Position numbers and translations under genes: made by a program
The notes under the pieces: generated by a model
Told to the model about the DNA's origin: nothing
Database searches by the model: none
Seen by the model: only the letters and a program-made list of their open reading frames with translations
Shown: positions 1-8,623 of the stretch, piece by piece
Numbering within the stretch: position 1 is the first letter of the stretch
Layout of the letters: every line of letters starts with the position of its first letter
Source: Paracoccus yibinensis
Lineage (GTDB): Bacteria > Pseudomonadota > Alphaproteobacteria > Rhodobacterales > Rhodobacteraceae
Length of the DNA: 64,000 nucleotides
Assembly (NCBI RefSeq): GCF_030846195.1
Contig: NZ_JAVCWH010000008.1
Span: 31,643 to 95,642, forward strand
Direction: 5' to 3'

Positions 1-1491
1 GGCTGCCAGATGCAGCAATCCCTCGGCCGACAGCTCGGCCCGATCCAGTTGTCCGGCAACACCGCCGTCACGCATGACCACCACCCGGTCGGCCATGCCC
101 AGAACCTCGTCCGTTTCGGACGAGATCATGATCACCGAACCCCCTGCCTGCGCGAAATCCGACATCAGGCGATAGATCTCGCGCTTGGCGCCCACATCGA
201 CACCGCGCGTCGGTTCGTCCAGCAGCAGGATCCGGGGTTCCGTCAGGAACCATTTGCCCAAGACCACCTTCTGCTGGTTGCCGCCCGACAGACTGGACAC
301 GTTCAGCCGGTCAGAGGCGGTCTTGATCTTCAACGCGTCGATCATCCGCTGGGCCGCGCCGCGTTCCGCCCGCCCGTTCATCACCGGTCCTGCGGAAAGG
401 CGCCCCAGGGTGGCGAGGCACAGGTTCGACCGCACGTCGCCGGTCAGCACCAGCCCCGAACCCTTCCGATCCTCGGTCACATAGGCCAGCCCCGCCCGGA
501 TCGCATCCTGGGGCGAGCGGATGGCGACAGGCGCGCCGTCGATCTCGATCCGGCCATCTATCTGCTTTGACAAACCGAACAGACGGTCGAAGATTTCGCT
601 GCGCCCCGATCCCATCAGGCCGTAAAGCGCCAGGATCTCTCCGCGCCTGAGGTCGAAGGTCACATCGCGGACGCCGTGATCGGCAGCAAGGCCCCGGACC
701 GACAGCACGGGGACCGGCGCGGGCGTATTTTCCTTGATGAATTCCTCGGTCAGGGGGCGGCCCACGACCAGCTGGATCAAATGGTCCTTGGTGATGTCGG
801 CCAAGGCCCCGGCCTCGACAAAGGCGCCGTCGCGAAAGACCGTATAGGTGTCGCAGATCGCGAAGATCTCGGACAGGCGGTGGCTGACATAGATCACGCC
901 CTTGCCGCGCGCCTTCAGCGTGGCCACGGCGGCGAACAGCTGGTCCGCCTCGGCCTCGCCCAGGGCCGAGGTCGGCTCGTCCATGATGATAACCTCGGCG
1001 TCATAGCTGAGCGCCTTGGCGATCTCGACAAGCTGTGTCTGGGCGACGGTCAGGTCCATCATCAGGCTGTCGGCGCGGATACCGAAGTGAAAGCTGTCCA
1101 GCAGCGCCTGGGCCTTGCGGTTCATTTCGGCGAAGCGGATGCGGCCCAGAAAGCCCACGGGCTCACGGCCCAGGTAGATGTTCTCGGCAACGGTCATGGC
1201 GGGAACCGGGCTCAGTTCCTGCTCGATGATCGAGATGCCGCTGGCAAGCGCCTGCGAGGGGTTGTCGAACGAAACCTCCCGACCGTTGCGCAGCAGCGTC
1301 CCGGCGTCGCGGTGGTGGATGCCCATCAGGATCTTCAGGAAGGTCGATTTCCCCGCGCCGTTCCCGCCGCACAGCGCATGGACCGAACCGGGCATCAGCG
1401 TGAACTGCCCATCCCTCAGGGCGGGCACGCCGCTGAACGACTTTCGGAAGCCCGAAGCTTGCAACAGTGGCCTGTCAGTTTGTGATGTCAT
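1..1491 (-). CDS. Sugar ABC transporter ATP-binding protein, RbsA/MglA type (3' end outside window)
   Basis: Energises uptake of a monosaccharide or similar sugar as the double-cassette ATPase of a CUT2-type importer. Translated from an ATG at 1491 (MTSQTDRPLLQ), it stays open for 497 codons to base 1, so only the last few residues can be missing; the family is about 500 residues. The first cassette has a Walker A (GGNGAGKS, about residues 42-49); near the C-terminus the second cassette carries the altered signature LSGGNQQK and the Walker B LLLDEPTRGVD typical of RbsA, XylG and MglA. The permease and binding protein would lie to the left of the window. It is a different transporter class from the UgpC-type importer at 6.5-10.8 kb. 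The sugar cannot be told from the sequence. Confidence 0.9.
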   Translation of the reverse strand, partial: MTSQTDRPLLQASGFRKSFSGVPALRDGQFTLMPGSVHALCGGNGAGKSTFLKILMGIHHRDAGTLLRNGREVSFDNPSQALASGISIIEQELSPVPAMTVAENIYLGREPVGFLGRIRFAEMNRKAQALLDSFHFGIRADSLMMDLTVAQTQLVEIAKALSYDAEVIIMDEPTSALGEAEADQLFAAVATLKARGKGVIYVSHRLSEIFAICDTYTVFRDGAFVEAGALADITKDHLIQLVVGRPLTEEFIKENTPAPVPVLSVRGLAADHGVRDVTFDLRRGEILALYGLMGSGRSEIFDRLFGLSKQIDGRIEIDGAPVAIRSPQDAIRAGLAYVTEDRKGSGLVLTGDVRSNLCLATLGRLSAGPVMNGRAERGAAQRMIDALKIKTASDRLNVSSLSGGNQQKVVLGKWFLTEPRILLLDEPTRGVDVGAKREIYRLMSDFAQAGGSVIMISSETDEVLGMADRVVVMRDGGVAGQLDRAELSAEGLLHLAA

Positions 1492-1651
1492 TGCCGCCTC
1501 ACTACAGCACCAAGACCAAATTCAGACGCTACCTGACATTTGTAAAACCAGATTCGTGACTTCTGTCAAGTCTGCGCTGAAAAACGTCATGATGACCGGT
1601 CACCTCCTGACGGAGCCGGTGGAAGCTGACGAAGGGGAATGGTTTGGCGCC

Positions 1652-2059
1652 TTACTCAGGCGAGATCACGTCCAGCGACGGGAAATAGGTGCTGTAGCGA
1701 CCCTGATCGCGGGTCAGCAGCCGATAGCCCCGAATGGCGGCATGGGCGCCGATATAGAAATCCGGCAACGGAGAGCGGCGCGCGCCGCCCCGGCGGCGAT
1801 AGGCAAGAAAGGCCTTGCCCGCCAGGAAGGCTGCGGGCCAAGGCAGGGGTTCGCGGTGGAAGACATCTTCGGGAAGCAGCGCCTCGAGCGTCTCGATCCG
1901 GCTGTGGGCGACCGAAAGTTCGGAATAGATCAGCGGGTTGATGACAAGACGGGCATCGCGCCCCGCCTGCATCAGGGCATCCGCCGACCATTCCGCCCAT
2001 TCGGGGTCGCCGGTCGAGATATCGATCAGGACATTGGCATCGACCAGGACCGGCGTCAT
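1652..2059 (-). CDS. PIN-domain toxin, VapC-like ribonuclease
   Basis: Probable toxin of a type II toxin-antitoxin pair, expected to be a metal-dependent RNase. The 135 residues form one PIN domain: the acidic residues that bind Mg/Mn in this family are visible as Asp7 (LVDANVL), Glu47 (IYSEL), Asp100 (PDFYIGAHA) and Asp118 (LTRDQG). Its start overlaps the stop of the upstream AbrB-like gene by four bases, the usual toxin-antitoxin arrangement with antitoxin first. Product name rests on fold and context; RNA target unknown. Confidence 0.88.
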   Translation of the reverse strand: MTPVLVDANVLIDISTGDPEWAEWSADALMQAGRDARLVINPLIYSELSVAHSRIETLEALLPEDVFHREPLPWPAAFLAGKAFLAYRRRGGARRSPLPDFYIGAHAAIRGYRLLTRDQGRYSTYFPSLDVISPE

Positions 2060-2295
2060 TCGCGGGTCAGCGCCATGATCTCGTCCGTGGATAGTCCGGT
2101 ATCCGCACTGCCGCGCAGTTGGTCGATGACCGATTGCAGGCGGCTTGCCTTGTGACGCACCCCCTGCCCTGCCGGCAGAACCCGGACCACGCCATCGTCG
2201 CCAATGACGAAATCGACCTCGTCCCCTGGACGAAGTCCGGCGAAGTCACGCACGCTTTGAGGAATGGTGACCTGACCTTTTGTGGTGATGCGCAT
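2056..2295 (-). CDS. AbrB/MazE-family antitoxin
   Basis: Antitoxin partner of the PIN protein and likely autorepressor of the pair. The 79-residue product starts MRITTKGQVTIPQ, the canonical first strand of the AbrB/SpoVT swapped-hairpin DNA-binding fold, followed by RPGDEVDFVIGDDGVVRVLP. The frame is open further upstream, but the ATG at 2295 is chosen because the AbrB domain begins exactly there and the upstream residues look like non-coding sequence. The C-terminal part (about residues 50-79, ending in ALTRE) probably wraps the toxin. Co-transcribed with the toxin through an ATGA overlap. Confidence 0.88.
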   Translation of the reverse strand: MRITTKGQVTIPQSVRDFAGLRPGDEVDFVIGDDGVVRVLPAGQGVRHKASRLQSVIDQLRGSADTGLSTDEIMALTRE

Positions 2296-2317
2296 GGCCC
2301 GTCCTTTGCGATATAGG

Positions 2318-2337
2318 GTAATACCCGAAGTAATACC
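2318..2337. promoter_or_regulatory. Direct repeat GTAATACC x2, candidate antitoxin operator
   Basis: Two identical 8-base copies of GTAATACC lie at 2318-2325 and 2330-2337, a 12-base period, 23 bases upstream of the antitoxin ATG. AbrB-type antitoxins usually repress their own promoter by binding repeats at this place. The repeats are seen; the binding is inferred. Confidence 0.5.
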
Positions 2338-2436
2338 ACAGGGAATCGGGGAAGGGCAAGCAAGGCTGGCGGGGTGAGAACGCCCACTTCCGGGACGCTG
2401 ATACGAGAGGTTCAGCATCTGCCCGACAGCCCACGC

Positions 2437-3531
2437 CTAGAGAGGATGCCACGCTCCGTTCGCCCGGCTGGACCGGATGCACGCCGAGACGAAGCGCATT
2501 CCGTCAAGGCCGTCCTGGATTCCCGGCAGGCCCGGCGGCACCTGCCCCGCTTGAATGGCGTCGGCCGCATCGGTGTAGATCGAGGCGAAGGCTTCGAGGT
2601 ATCCTTCGGCATGGCCCGAAGGCAAGCGCGCGCTGCCCATGAATTCGGGGCCGCCGCGGGTCAGAGTCTGCGACGGCTCGCCCAGACGGGTCAGGCGCAG
2701 GCGGTTGGGATCGGCATGGGTCCAGTCCAGCCCCGCCTTGTCGCCCATGACGCGCAGCCTCACCTCGTTGTCGGATCCCGCCGCGACCTGGCTGGTCCAC
2801 AGCATCCCCCGCGCGCCTTGCGAAAAGCGCAGCATCGCATGGCCGTTGTCGTCGATCTGCCGGCCGGGAAGGAAGGCGGTCAGTTCGGCCGCGACCGCCT
2901 TGATCGGCAGGCCCGAAACGAACGTGGCCAGATGCGCCGCATGGGTGCCGATGTCGGCAATCGCGCCCCCTTCTCCGCCAAGGGCGGGATCGGCGCGCCA
3001 ACCCTGCTGTTCGGCGCGGCCCGGCCGGGCCAGCCAGTCCGAGACGAACTCGGCATGGACCAGCCGGATGCGGCCCAACTGCCCCTCGGCCACAAGCCGC
3101 CGCGCCTCTCGGATCATCGGATAGCCGGAATAGCTGTAGGTCAGGATCAGCAGCGCCCTGCTGGCCACGGATATGCGGGCCAGATCCTCGGCCTCGGGCA
3201 GGGTCGCGGTCAGGGGCTTGTCCAGGATCACGTGGATGCCCGCTTCCAGAAAGGCGCGGGCGACCGGCAGGTGCAGGTGGTTGGGCGTCACGACCGACAC
3301 GGCGCGGATGCCGTCGGGCCGCGCGGCCTCGGCCCGTGCCATCTCGCGCCAGTCGTGATAGCTGCGCTGAAGCCCGATGGCCTCGGCCGAGGCCGCCGCG
3401 CGGCCGGCGTCCGAGGACAGCGCCCCGGCCACCAGCGTGAAGCGGTCGTCGATGCGCGCCGCGATGCGGTGGACGGCGCCGATAAAGGCGCCCTGCCCAC
3501 CGCCCACCATGCCCAGGGGGATGCGCTGCAC
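2437..3531 (-). CDS. Gfo/Idh/MocA-family NAD(P)-dependent sugar oxidoreductase (second of the operon)
   Basis: Expected to oxidise or reduce a hydroxyl on a sugar or cyclitol with NAD(P). The 364-residue product opens with a Rossmann fingerprint (GMVGGGQGAFIG), has the catalytic lysine in the DKP motif (VILDKPLTATLP, family EKP/DKP) and the downstream GGAIADIGTHAAH motif with the conserved Asp and His. The GTG at 3531 is taken as start: it falls one base after the stop of the upstream isomerase and puts the Rossmann strand at residue 5-10; the frame upstream only overlaps that gene. It is the last gene of the sugar operon running from 10809. The family does not predict the substrate; see the finding on a four-enzyme 3-keto-sugar route. 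Confidence 0.85.
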   Translation of the reverse strand: MQRIPLGMVGGGQGAFIGAVHRIAARIDDRFTLVAGALSSDAGRAAASAEAIGLQRSYHDWREMARAEAARPDGIRAVSVVTPNHLHLPVARAFLEAGIHVILDKPLTATLPEAEDLARISVASRALLILTYSYSGYPMIREARRLVAEGQLGRIRLVHAEFVSDWLARPGRAEQQGWRADPALGGEGGAIADIGTHAAHLATFVSGLPIKAVAAELTAFLPGRQIDDNGHAMLRFSQGARGMLWTSQVAAGSDNEVRLRVMGDKAGLDWTHADPNRLRLTRLGEPSQTLTRGGPEFMGSARLPSGHAEGYLEAFASIYTDAADAIQAGQVPPGLPGIQDGLDGMRFVSACIRSSRANGAWHPL

Positions 3532-3532
3532 G

Positions 3533-4603
3533 TCAGCCCAGCCCCAGCATCGCCCGCAACGCGGCCCGGTCGGGTGCCTGGCCGCCGGCAAAGTCGTCGA
3601 AGGCGGTTTCGGTCGGCTGGATCAGATGCGCCTCGATGAAAGGGGCGCCCTCGGCCGCGCCCTGGGCCGCCGACTTGACGCAGCATTCCCATTCCAGCAC
3701 CGCCCAACCGCGATAACCGGCCAGCGTCAGCCGCGAGAAGACGCCCGCGAAATCCACCTGCCCGTCGCCCAGGCTGCGGAAGCGGCCTGCCCGGTCCGTC
3801 CAGCCGGAAAAGCCGGAATAGACCCCTTGCCGGGCCGAGGGCAGGAACTCGGCATCCTTGACGTGGAAGGCGCGGATGCGGCTGGCGTAGTGGTCGATGA
3901 AGCCCAGGTAATCCAGCTGCTGCAGCACGAAATGCGACGGGTCATAGTTGATGGCCGCGCGGGGGTGGTTGCCGCTGGCCTCCAGGAACCGCTCGAAGCT
4001 GGTGCCGTCCATCAGATCCTCGCCCGGGTGCAGCTCATAGGCGTAATCGACGCCCTGCTCCTCGTGCGCGTCCAGGATCGGCTTCCAGCGGCGGGCGAGT
4101 TCCGCAAAGGCTTCCTCGACCAGGCCCGCCGGGCGCTGCGGCCAGGGATAGAGATACGGCCAGGCAAGCGCGCCGGAAAAGCCCACCTGCACGTCCAGAC
4201 CCAGGTGGCGGGACGCGCGGGCGGCCTTGATGACCTGCCCCGCCGCCCATTCCGACTGCTCGCGCGGCTTGCCGCGCAGCGCCTTTGGCGCGAAGCCGTC
4301 GAACTGCGCGGCATAGGCCGGATGGACCGCGACAAGCTGGCCCTGCATATGGGTCGAAAGCTCGGTGATCTCGACCCCCGCCTCGCGGCAGGTGCCCGCG
4401 ATCTCGTCGCAATAGTCCTTGGATTCGGCCGCGCGGTCCAGGTCGATGAAGCGCGGATCGACCGGCACCTGGATGCCGCGATAGCCAAGGTCCGCCGCCC
4501 ATTTCGCGATGCTGGGCAGGCTGTCGAAGGGCGCGGCGTCGCCCGCGAACTGCGCCAGGAAGATCGCGGGGCCCTTGATGCCCCGCTGCGTGTCACTTGC
4601 CAT
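3533..4603 (-). CDS. Sugar phosphate isomerase/epimerase-type TIM barrel (long form, 356 aa)
   Basis: AP endonuclease family 2 / xylose-isomerase-like TIM barrel, expected to act on an oxidised sugar by isomerisation, elimination or hydration with a divalent metal. The ATG at 4603 is preceded by AAGGAGCC and gives MASDTQRGIKGPAIFLAQF. Metal-site style motifs are visible: ELSTHMQGQL, YELHPGEDL, INYDPSHF, FHVKDAEF and VLEWECC. At 356 residues it is about 100 longer than its paralogue at 5783-6538; the extra sequence lies mostly in the middle and C-terminal loops. It sits between the two Gfo/Idh/MocA genes, which suggests that the ketone made by one is this enzyme's substrate. Confidence 0.83.
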   Translation of the reverse strand: MASDTQRGIKGPAIFLAQFAGDAAPFDSLPSIAKWAADLGYRGIQVPVDPRFIDLDRAAESKDYCDEIAGTCREAGVEITELSTHMQGQLVAVHPAYAAQFDGFAPKALRGKPREQSEWAAGQVIKAARASRHLGLDVQVGFSGALAWPYLYPWPQRPAGLVEEAFAELARRWKPILDAHEEQGVDYAYELHPGEDLMDGTSFERFLEASGNHPRAAINYDPSHFVLQQLDYLGFIDHYASRIRAFHVKDAEFLPSARQGVYSGFSGWTDRAGRFRSLGDGQVDFAGVFSRLTLAGYRGWAVLEWECCVKSAAQGAAEGAPFIEAHLIQPTETAFDDFAGGQAPDRAALRAMLGLG

Positions 4604-4629
4604 GATGGCTCCTTTTCTCGGGCCGGGTT

Positions 4630-5778
4630 TCAGGCCGGGACGGTCTGGCTTGCCAGAAGCTGCGCCGCGGCCGCGGGATCCAGGGCCTCGGGGCGGGCGC
4701 AGGTGGTGGTCATGGGCACGAAGCGACCTTCCTCGCCCGATTGCAGGATCGCGGTCATCACCTCGACCACGTGCAGCGCCAGTTCGTCGTTGCAGCGGTG
4801 CGGGCGGCCTTCGGCGATGGCAAGCGCCATGTCCGCAAGGCCCGACGCGCGATAGTCGGCAACGCTGTTGCCGTTGTTCGTCTCGCGGTTCGGCGGTCCC
4901 AGCGGGTGGTCCCATGCGGGCAGGTCCGCCGCCTCGGCACGGCGCGTCACGCGGACCTCGCCGTCAAAGAAGTTCGGGTCGGGGATGTGCAGCGTGCCTT
5001 CCGTGCCGTAAAGCGCCATCGGCTTCAGGTCGTGCTGGTGGACGTCCCAGCTGGACTGGAAGCTGATGACCGCGCCGGATTTGAACTCCAGCAGGGAATG
5101 GATCGTGGTCGGCGTCTCGACCGGGATCTGCTCGCCTTTGCGGGCGGCCGATCCGATGGTCCGCGTCGGGCTGGGGGTGGACGCAAGCGCCGCGACGCGG
5201 GCCACCGGCCCCAGAAGCTGCACCAGGTTCGAGATGTAGTAGGGCCCCAGATCCAGCACCGGCCCGCCGCCCTTCAGGAAGAAGAAGTCGGGGTTCGGGT
5301 GCCAGCCTTCCATGCCGCTGGACATGACCGCGCAGGTGCCCGAGGTGACGCGGCCGATGGCGCCGCTGTCGACGATATGCCGGGCAAGCTGGTGGCTGGT
5401 GCCCAGGAAGGTATCGGGGGCCGATCCGATCCGCAGCCCGCGTTCGGCGGCGATCCGGGCCAGTTCGCGCCCTTCCTCCAACGTTAGCACATAGGGCTTT
5501 TCGGAATAGACATGCTTGCCCGCCTCAAGCGCGCGTTTCGAGATGTCGAAATGCGCGGCCGGGATGGTCAGGTTCACGATCAGGTCGATGTCGGGGCTTG
5601 CCAGCAGCGCGTCCACGCTGCGCGCCTCGATCCCGTATTCGGTGGCCCGCGCCTCGGCCGCAGCATGGTTCATGTCGGCCACGGCGACAAAGCGGATGCC
5701 CGCGAAATGCGGCGCCCGGCCCAGATAGGATGCCGAGATGTTGCCGGCCCCGATCAGGCCCAGTCTAAGATCGCTCAT
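4630..5778 (-). CDS. Gfo/Idh/MocA-family NAD(P)-dependent sugar oxidoreductase (first of the operon)
   Basis: A 382-residue dehydrogenase. The N-terminal Rossmann strand and glycine motif are LGLIGAGNIS (residues 6-15), the catalytic lysine lies in SEKPYVLT at about residue 93, and the C-terminal alpha/beta domain carries KGGGPVLDLGPYYI with the conserved Asp. It is only about 30% like the second oxidoreductase by eye, so the two probably work on different intermediates rather than being a simple duplication. It sits between the two TIM-barrel genes, 4 bases after one and 26 before the other, in the same transcript as the importer. Substrate not predictable from sequence alone. Confidence 0.87.
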   Translation of the reverse strand: MSDLRLGLIGAGNISASYLGRAPHFAGIRFVAVADMNHAAAEARATEYGIEARSVDALLASPDIDLIVNLTIPAAHFDISKRALEAGKHVYSEKPYVLTLEEGRELARIAAERGLRIGSAPDTFLGTSHQLARHIVDSGAIGRVTSGTCAVMSSGMEGWHPNPDFFFLKGGGPVLDLGPYYISNLVQLLGPVARVAALASTPSPTRTIGSAARKGEQIPVETPTTIHSLLEFKSGAVISFQSSWDVHQHDLKPMALYGTEGTLHIPDPNFFDGEVRVTRRAEAADLPAWDHPLGPPNRETNNGNSVADYRASGLADMALAIAEGRPHRCNDELALHVVEVMTAILQSGEEGRFVPMTTTCARPEALDPAAAAQLLASQTVPA

Positions 5779-5782
5779 GGTG

Positions 5783-6538
5783 TCAGCCTTTCAGGGTCTG
5801 CCAGGCCTTCGCGGCCTGGGTCGCAAAACGGTCGAAGTCCGAGGGCTTGTCATGTTCGGCCACCAGAACCTCGACGCGGGCCTGGGCGCGCAGGGCATCC
5901 AGGATCGCGGGCCAGTCCATCGTGCCGGTGCCGGGATCGGCCCAGCCGTCCTCGTCGGTCTTCTCGCCCGCAGGCGCGATGTCCTTGAAATGGGCGGCGG
6001 TGATGCGCGGCCCGTATTGGGCGATCCAGTCCAGCGGGTCGCCGGCGCCGCGCACGATCCAGGCGATGTCGGCTTCCCAGTCGATCATCGGCGCCTCGTC
6101 CAGGATGATCTTCATGGGCGTCCGGCCGTCGGGCAGGGCATGGAACTCGAAGTCGTGGTTGTGCCAGCCGAAGGTCAGGCCGCGTTGGGCCATCTCCCCA
6201 TGCGCGGCGGCAAGGCGGGCGGCGAAGGCCTGCCATCCCGCGGCATCCGCGGGACGCTGGTCGGGGCCAATGTGGGGGGCGAAGATCATCGTGGCGCCGA
6301 CCTGGCCCGCGATCTGGGCCACGCGGTCGGGGTTTTCCTCGATCAGGTCCAGCGAGACGTGCAGCGACGGCATGGTCATGCCTGCGGCGGACAGGGCCTC
6401 GGCGATGGCGGGCAGGTCGTCGAAGACGCCGCCATAGCCCTCGGCCGCGTCATAGCCAAGCGCGCCGAGACGGCGGATCACGTCGGCATAGGGCGTGGCG
6501 AAGCGGGCCGAATAGAGTTGCAAGGACAGTTTCATCAT
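5783..6538 (-). CDS. Sugar phosphate isomerase/epimerase-type TIM barrel (short form, 251 aa)
   Basis: Compact TIM-barrel of the xylose-isomerase-like superfamily, starting MMKLSLQLYSARF. Typical motifs are present: LHVSLDLIEE, FGWHNHDFEF with the metal-site His, MIDWEADIAWI, and ITAAHFKDI. Two ATGs stand in tandem at 6538 and 6535; GGAG lies three and six bases before them, so the second is the better spaced. First enzyme gene after the ABC ATPase. Family members isomerise, epimerise, dehydrate or hydrate sugars; no phosphate site was assigned, so the common name may mislead. Confidence 0.85.
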   Translation of the reverse strand: MMKLSLQLYSARFATPYADVIRRLGALGYDAAEGYGGVFDDLPAIAEALSAAGMTMPSLHVSLDLIEENPDRVAQIAGQVGATMIFAPHIGPDQRPADAAGWQAFAARLAAAHGEMAQRGLTFGWHNHDFEFHALPDGRTPMKIILDEAPMIDWEADIAWIVRGAGDPLDWIAQYGPRITAAHFKDIAPAGEKTDEDGWADPGTGTMDWPAILDALRAQARVEVLVAEHDKPSDFDRFATQAAKAWQTLKG

Positions 6539-6556
6539 CTTCTCCGTAGGAAAGTC

Positions 6557-7669
6557 TCAGATCCGCGTTTCGGTTGCGGCGTCGAACAGCGACAGGCTGG
6601 CGGGGTCGAAGCCGATGGACAGCACCTGGCCCGCGCGCACGCGGTCCTCGCCGTCCAGGCGGACGCGGAAGGGGGTGTCGCCAAGCCGCGTCCAGACCAG
6701 GGTGTCGGCGCCCATCGGCTCGACCACCTCGACAAGGGCCTGGGCCTGGATGGGCAGGGCGGCGGCCGCCTCGCCGGTGCGGACATGTTCGGGGCGGATG
6801 CCCAGCACGGCCTCGGCCCCGCGCGGGCGGGTGGTGAAGTCATAGCCGGTGACATCGGCCACCAGCGGGCCGTGGAAGATGTTGCCTTCCAGCCGGCCCG
6901 GCAGCAGGTTCATGGGCGGCGATCCGATGAAGCCCGCCACGTAAAGATTCGCGGGGCGGCGATAGATGTCGTCGGGCGTGGCAAGCTGCTGGATCTTGCC
7001 GCCGCGCATGATGGCGATGCGGTCGGCCAGGGTCATCGCCTCGATCTGGTCATGGGTGACATAGATCATGGTGTTGCCCAGGCTCTGGTGCAGACGCTTC
7101 AGTTCGACCCGCAGTTCCGCCCGCAGCTTGGCATCCAGGTTCGACAAGGGTTCGTCGAACAGGAACACGTCCACGTCGCGCACCAGGGCGCGGCCGATGG
7201 CCACCCGCTGGCGCTGACCGCCCGACAGGGCCGCGGGCTTGCGCTTCAGCAGCGGTTCAAGCTGCAACGTGGACGCGGCGCGGGCGATGCGGCGCGCGAT
7301 CTCGCCCTTGGGCACGCGGGCGTTCTTCAGGCCGAAGGACAGGTTCCCCTCGACCGTCATCTGCGGGTAGAGCGCATAGGACTGGAACACCATCCCAATG
7401 CCGCGTTCCGACGGCTCGGCCCAGGTGACGTTCTTCCCCGAGATGAAGATCTGCCCCTCGGTCGCCGGTTGCAGGCCGGCGATGCAGTTCAGCAGCGTGG
7501 ACTTGCCGCAGCCCGAGGCGCCCAGCAGCACCAGGAACTCGCCGTCGTTCACGTCCAGGTTCAGATCGCCCAGCACCTCGACCGCGCCATAGGACAGGCT
7601 GAGGTCGCGGATCGAGACGGAGACGCCGTCCAGTTCGGATCGGGGATCGGCGCGGAGTGCTTGTGCCAT
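6557..7669 (-). CDS. Carbohydrate ABC transporter ATP-binding protein, UgpC/MalK type
   Basis: ATPase of a CUT1 sugar importer. The 370 residues hold one nucleotide-binding domain, with Walker A GASGCGKST (50-58), Q-loop VFQSYALYP, signature LSGGQ (148-152), Walker B FLFDEP (about 169-174) and the H-loop YVTHD. A C-terminal TOBE/MalK-like regulatory domain begins near residue 240 (PPMNLLPGRL, VLGIRPEHV). The gene follows the two permeases by 3 bases and leads into the isomerase and oxidoreductase genes, so uptake and metabolism are in one transcript. Such ATPases are sometimes shared between several sugar importers. Confidence 0.95.
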   Translation of the reverse strand: MAQALRADPRSELDGVSVSIRDLSLSYGAVEVLGDLNLDVNDGEFLVLLGASGCGKSTLLNCIAGLQPATEGQIFISGKNVTWAEPSERGIGMVFQSYALYPQMTVEGNLSFGLKNARVPKGEIARRIARAASTLQLEPLLKRKPAALSGGQRQRVAIGRALVRDVDVFLFDEPLSNLDAKLRAELRVELKRLHQSLGNTMIYVTHDQIEAMTLADRIAIMRGGKIQQLATPDDIYRRPANLYVAGFIGSPPMNLLPGRLEGNIFHGPLVADVTGYDFTTRPRGAEAVLGIRPEHVRTGEAAAALPIQAQALVEVVEPMGADTLVWTRLGDTPFRVRLDGEDRVRAGQVLSIGFDPASLSLFDAATETRI

Positions 7670-7672
7670 GGG

Positions 7673-8623
7673 TCAGCCTTTCACGGCGCCTGCGGCGATG
7701 CCGCGGACGAAAAGTTTGCCAGAGAGGAAGTAGATCGTCAGCGGAACAAGGCCGGTCAGCAGGGTCGCGGCCATGTTGACGTTGTATTCGCGCACGCCCT
7801 GGACCGAGTTGACGATGTTGTTCAGCTGCACCGTCATCGGATAGCTTTCGGGCCGGGTATAGATCACGCCGAACAGGAAGTCGTTCCAGATCCCCGTGAC
7901 CTGCAGGATCACCGCCACCGTGAAGATCGGCAGCGACATCGGCACCAGCACGCGCAGGAAGATGCCCCAGAAGCCCGCGCCGTCCACCCGCGCAGCCTTG
8001 AACAGCTCGGGCGGCAGCGAGGAGAAGTAGTTGCGGAACAGAAGCGTGATGATCGGCATCCCGAAGACCACATGGACCAGCACCAGGCCCCAGACCGACC
8101 CCATCAGCCCGATTTCGCGCAGGATGATGACGATGGGATAGATCATCACCTGGTATGGGATGAAGGCGCCGAAGATCAGGATGGTGAAGAACACCTCGGA
8201 CCCCTTGAAGCGCCAGTTGACCAGGGCATAGCCGTTCACCGCCGCCACCGCGATCGACAGGATCGTCGCCGGTATGACGATCGCGACCGAGTTCCAGAAG
8301 CCGCGCGACAGCCCGTCGCAGTTCAGCCCGGTGCAGGCGGACGACCAGGCCTTGACCCAGGGCTCGAAGGTGATCTCGACCGGCGGGGCGAAGATGTTGC
8401 CCATGCGGATCTCGGGCATCCCCTTCAGCGAGGTCATGACCATCACCCACAGCGGCAGCAGGTAATAGGCCGAAAAGATCAGAAGCCCGCCATAGATCAT
8501 GATGCGCTTGCCCGACAGGCGGCGCGTGGGGGCAAGGCCTGCGGGTCCGTCCAGCAGCCGGCCGCGCGGGGCGGCGCTGCGGGGCGGCGCGGCGGCGGCC
8601 GCGGGATATGCCGCGTCAGACAT
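7673..8623 (-). CDS. Carbohydrate ABC transporter permease, MalG type
   Basis: Inner-membrane channel subunit of the CUT1 importer. It has 316 residues with a proline/alanine-rich cytoplasmic N-terminus, then a first hydrophobic helix (IMIYGGLLIFSAYYLLPLWV) and five more. The EAA loop that docks on the ATPase is visible as ELFKAARVDGAGFWG followed by VLVP. The periplasmic loop after the first helix is longer than usual and contains two cysteines (SSACTGLNCDG). It overlaps the previous permease gene by 8 bases, a tight translational coupling. Confidence 0.93.
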   Translation of the reverse strand: MSDAAYPAAAAAPPRSAAPRGRLLDGPAGLAPTRRLSGKRIMIYGGLLIFSAYYLLPLWVMVMTSLKGMPEIRMGNIFAPPVEITFEPWVKAWSSACTGLNCDGLSRGFWNSVAIVIPATILSIAVAAVNGYALVNWRFKGSEVFFTILIFGAFIPYQVMIYPIVIILREIGLMGSVWGLVLVHVVFGMPIITLLFRNYFSSLPPELFKAARVDGAGFWGIFLRVLVPMSLPIFTVAVILQVTGIWNDFLFGVIYTRPESYPMTVQLNNIVNSVQGVREYNVNMAATLLTGLVPLTIYFLSGKLFVRGIAAGAVKG

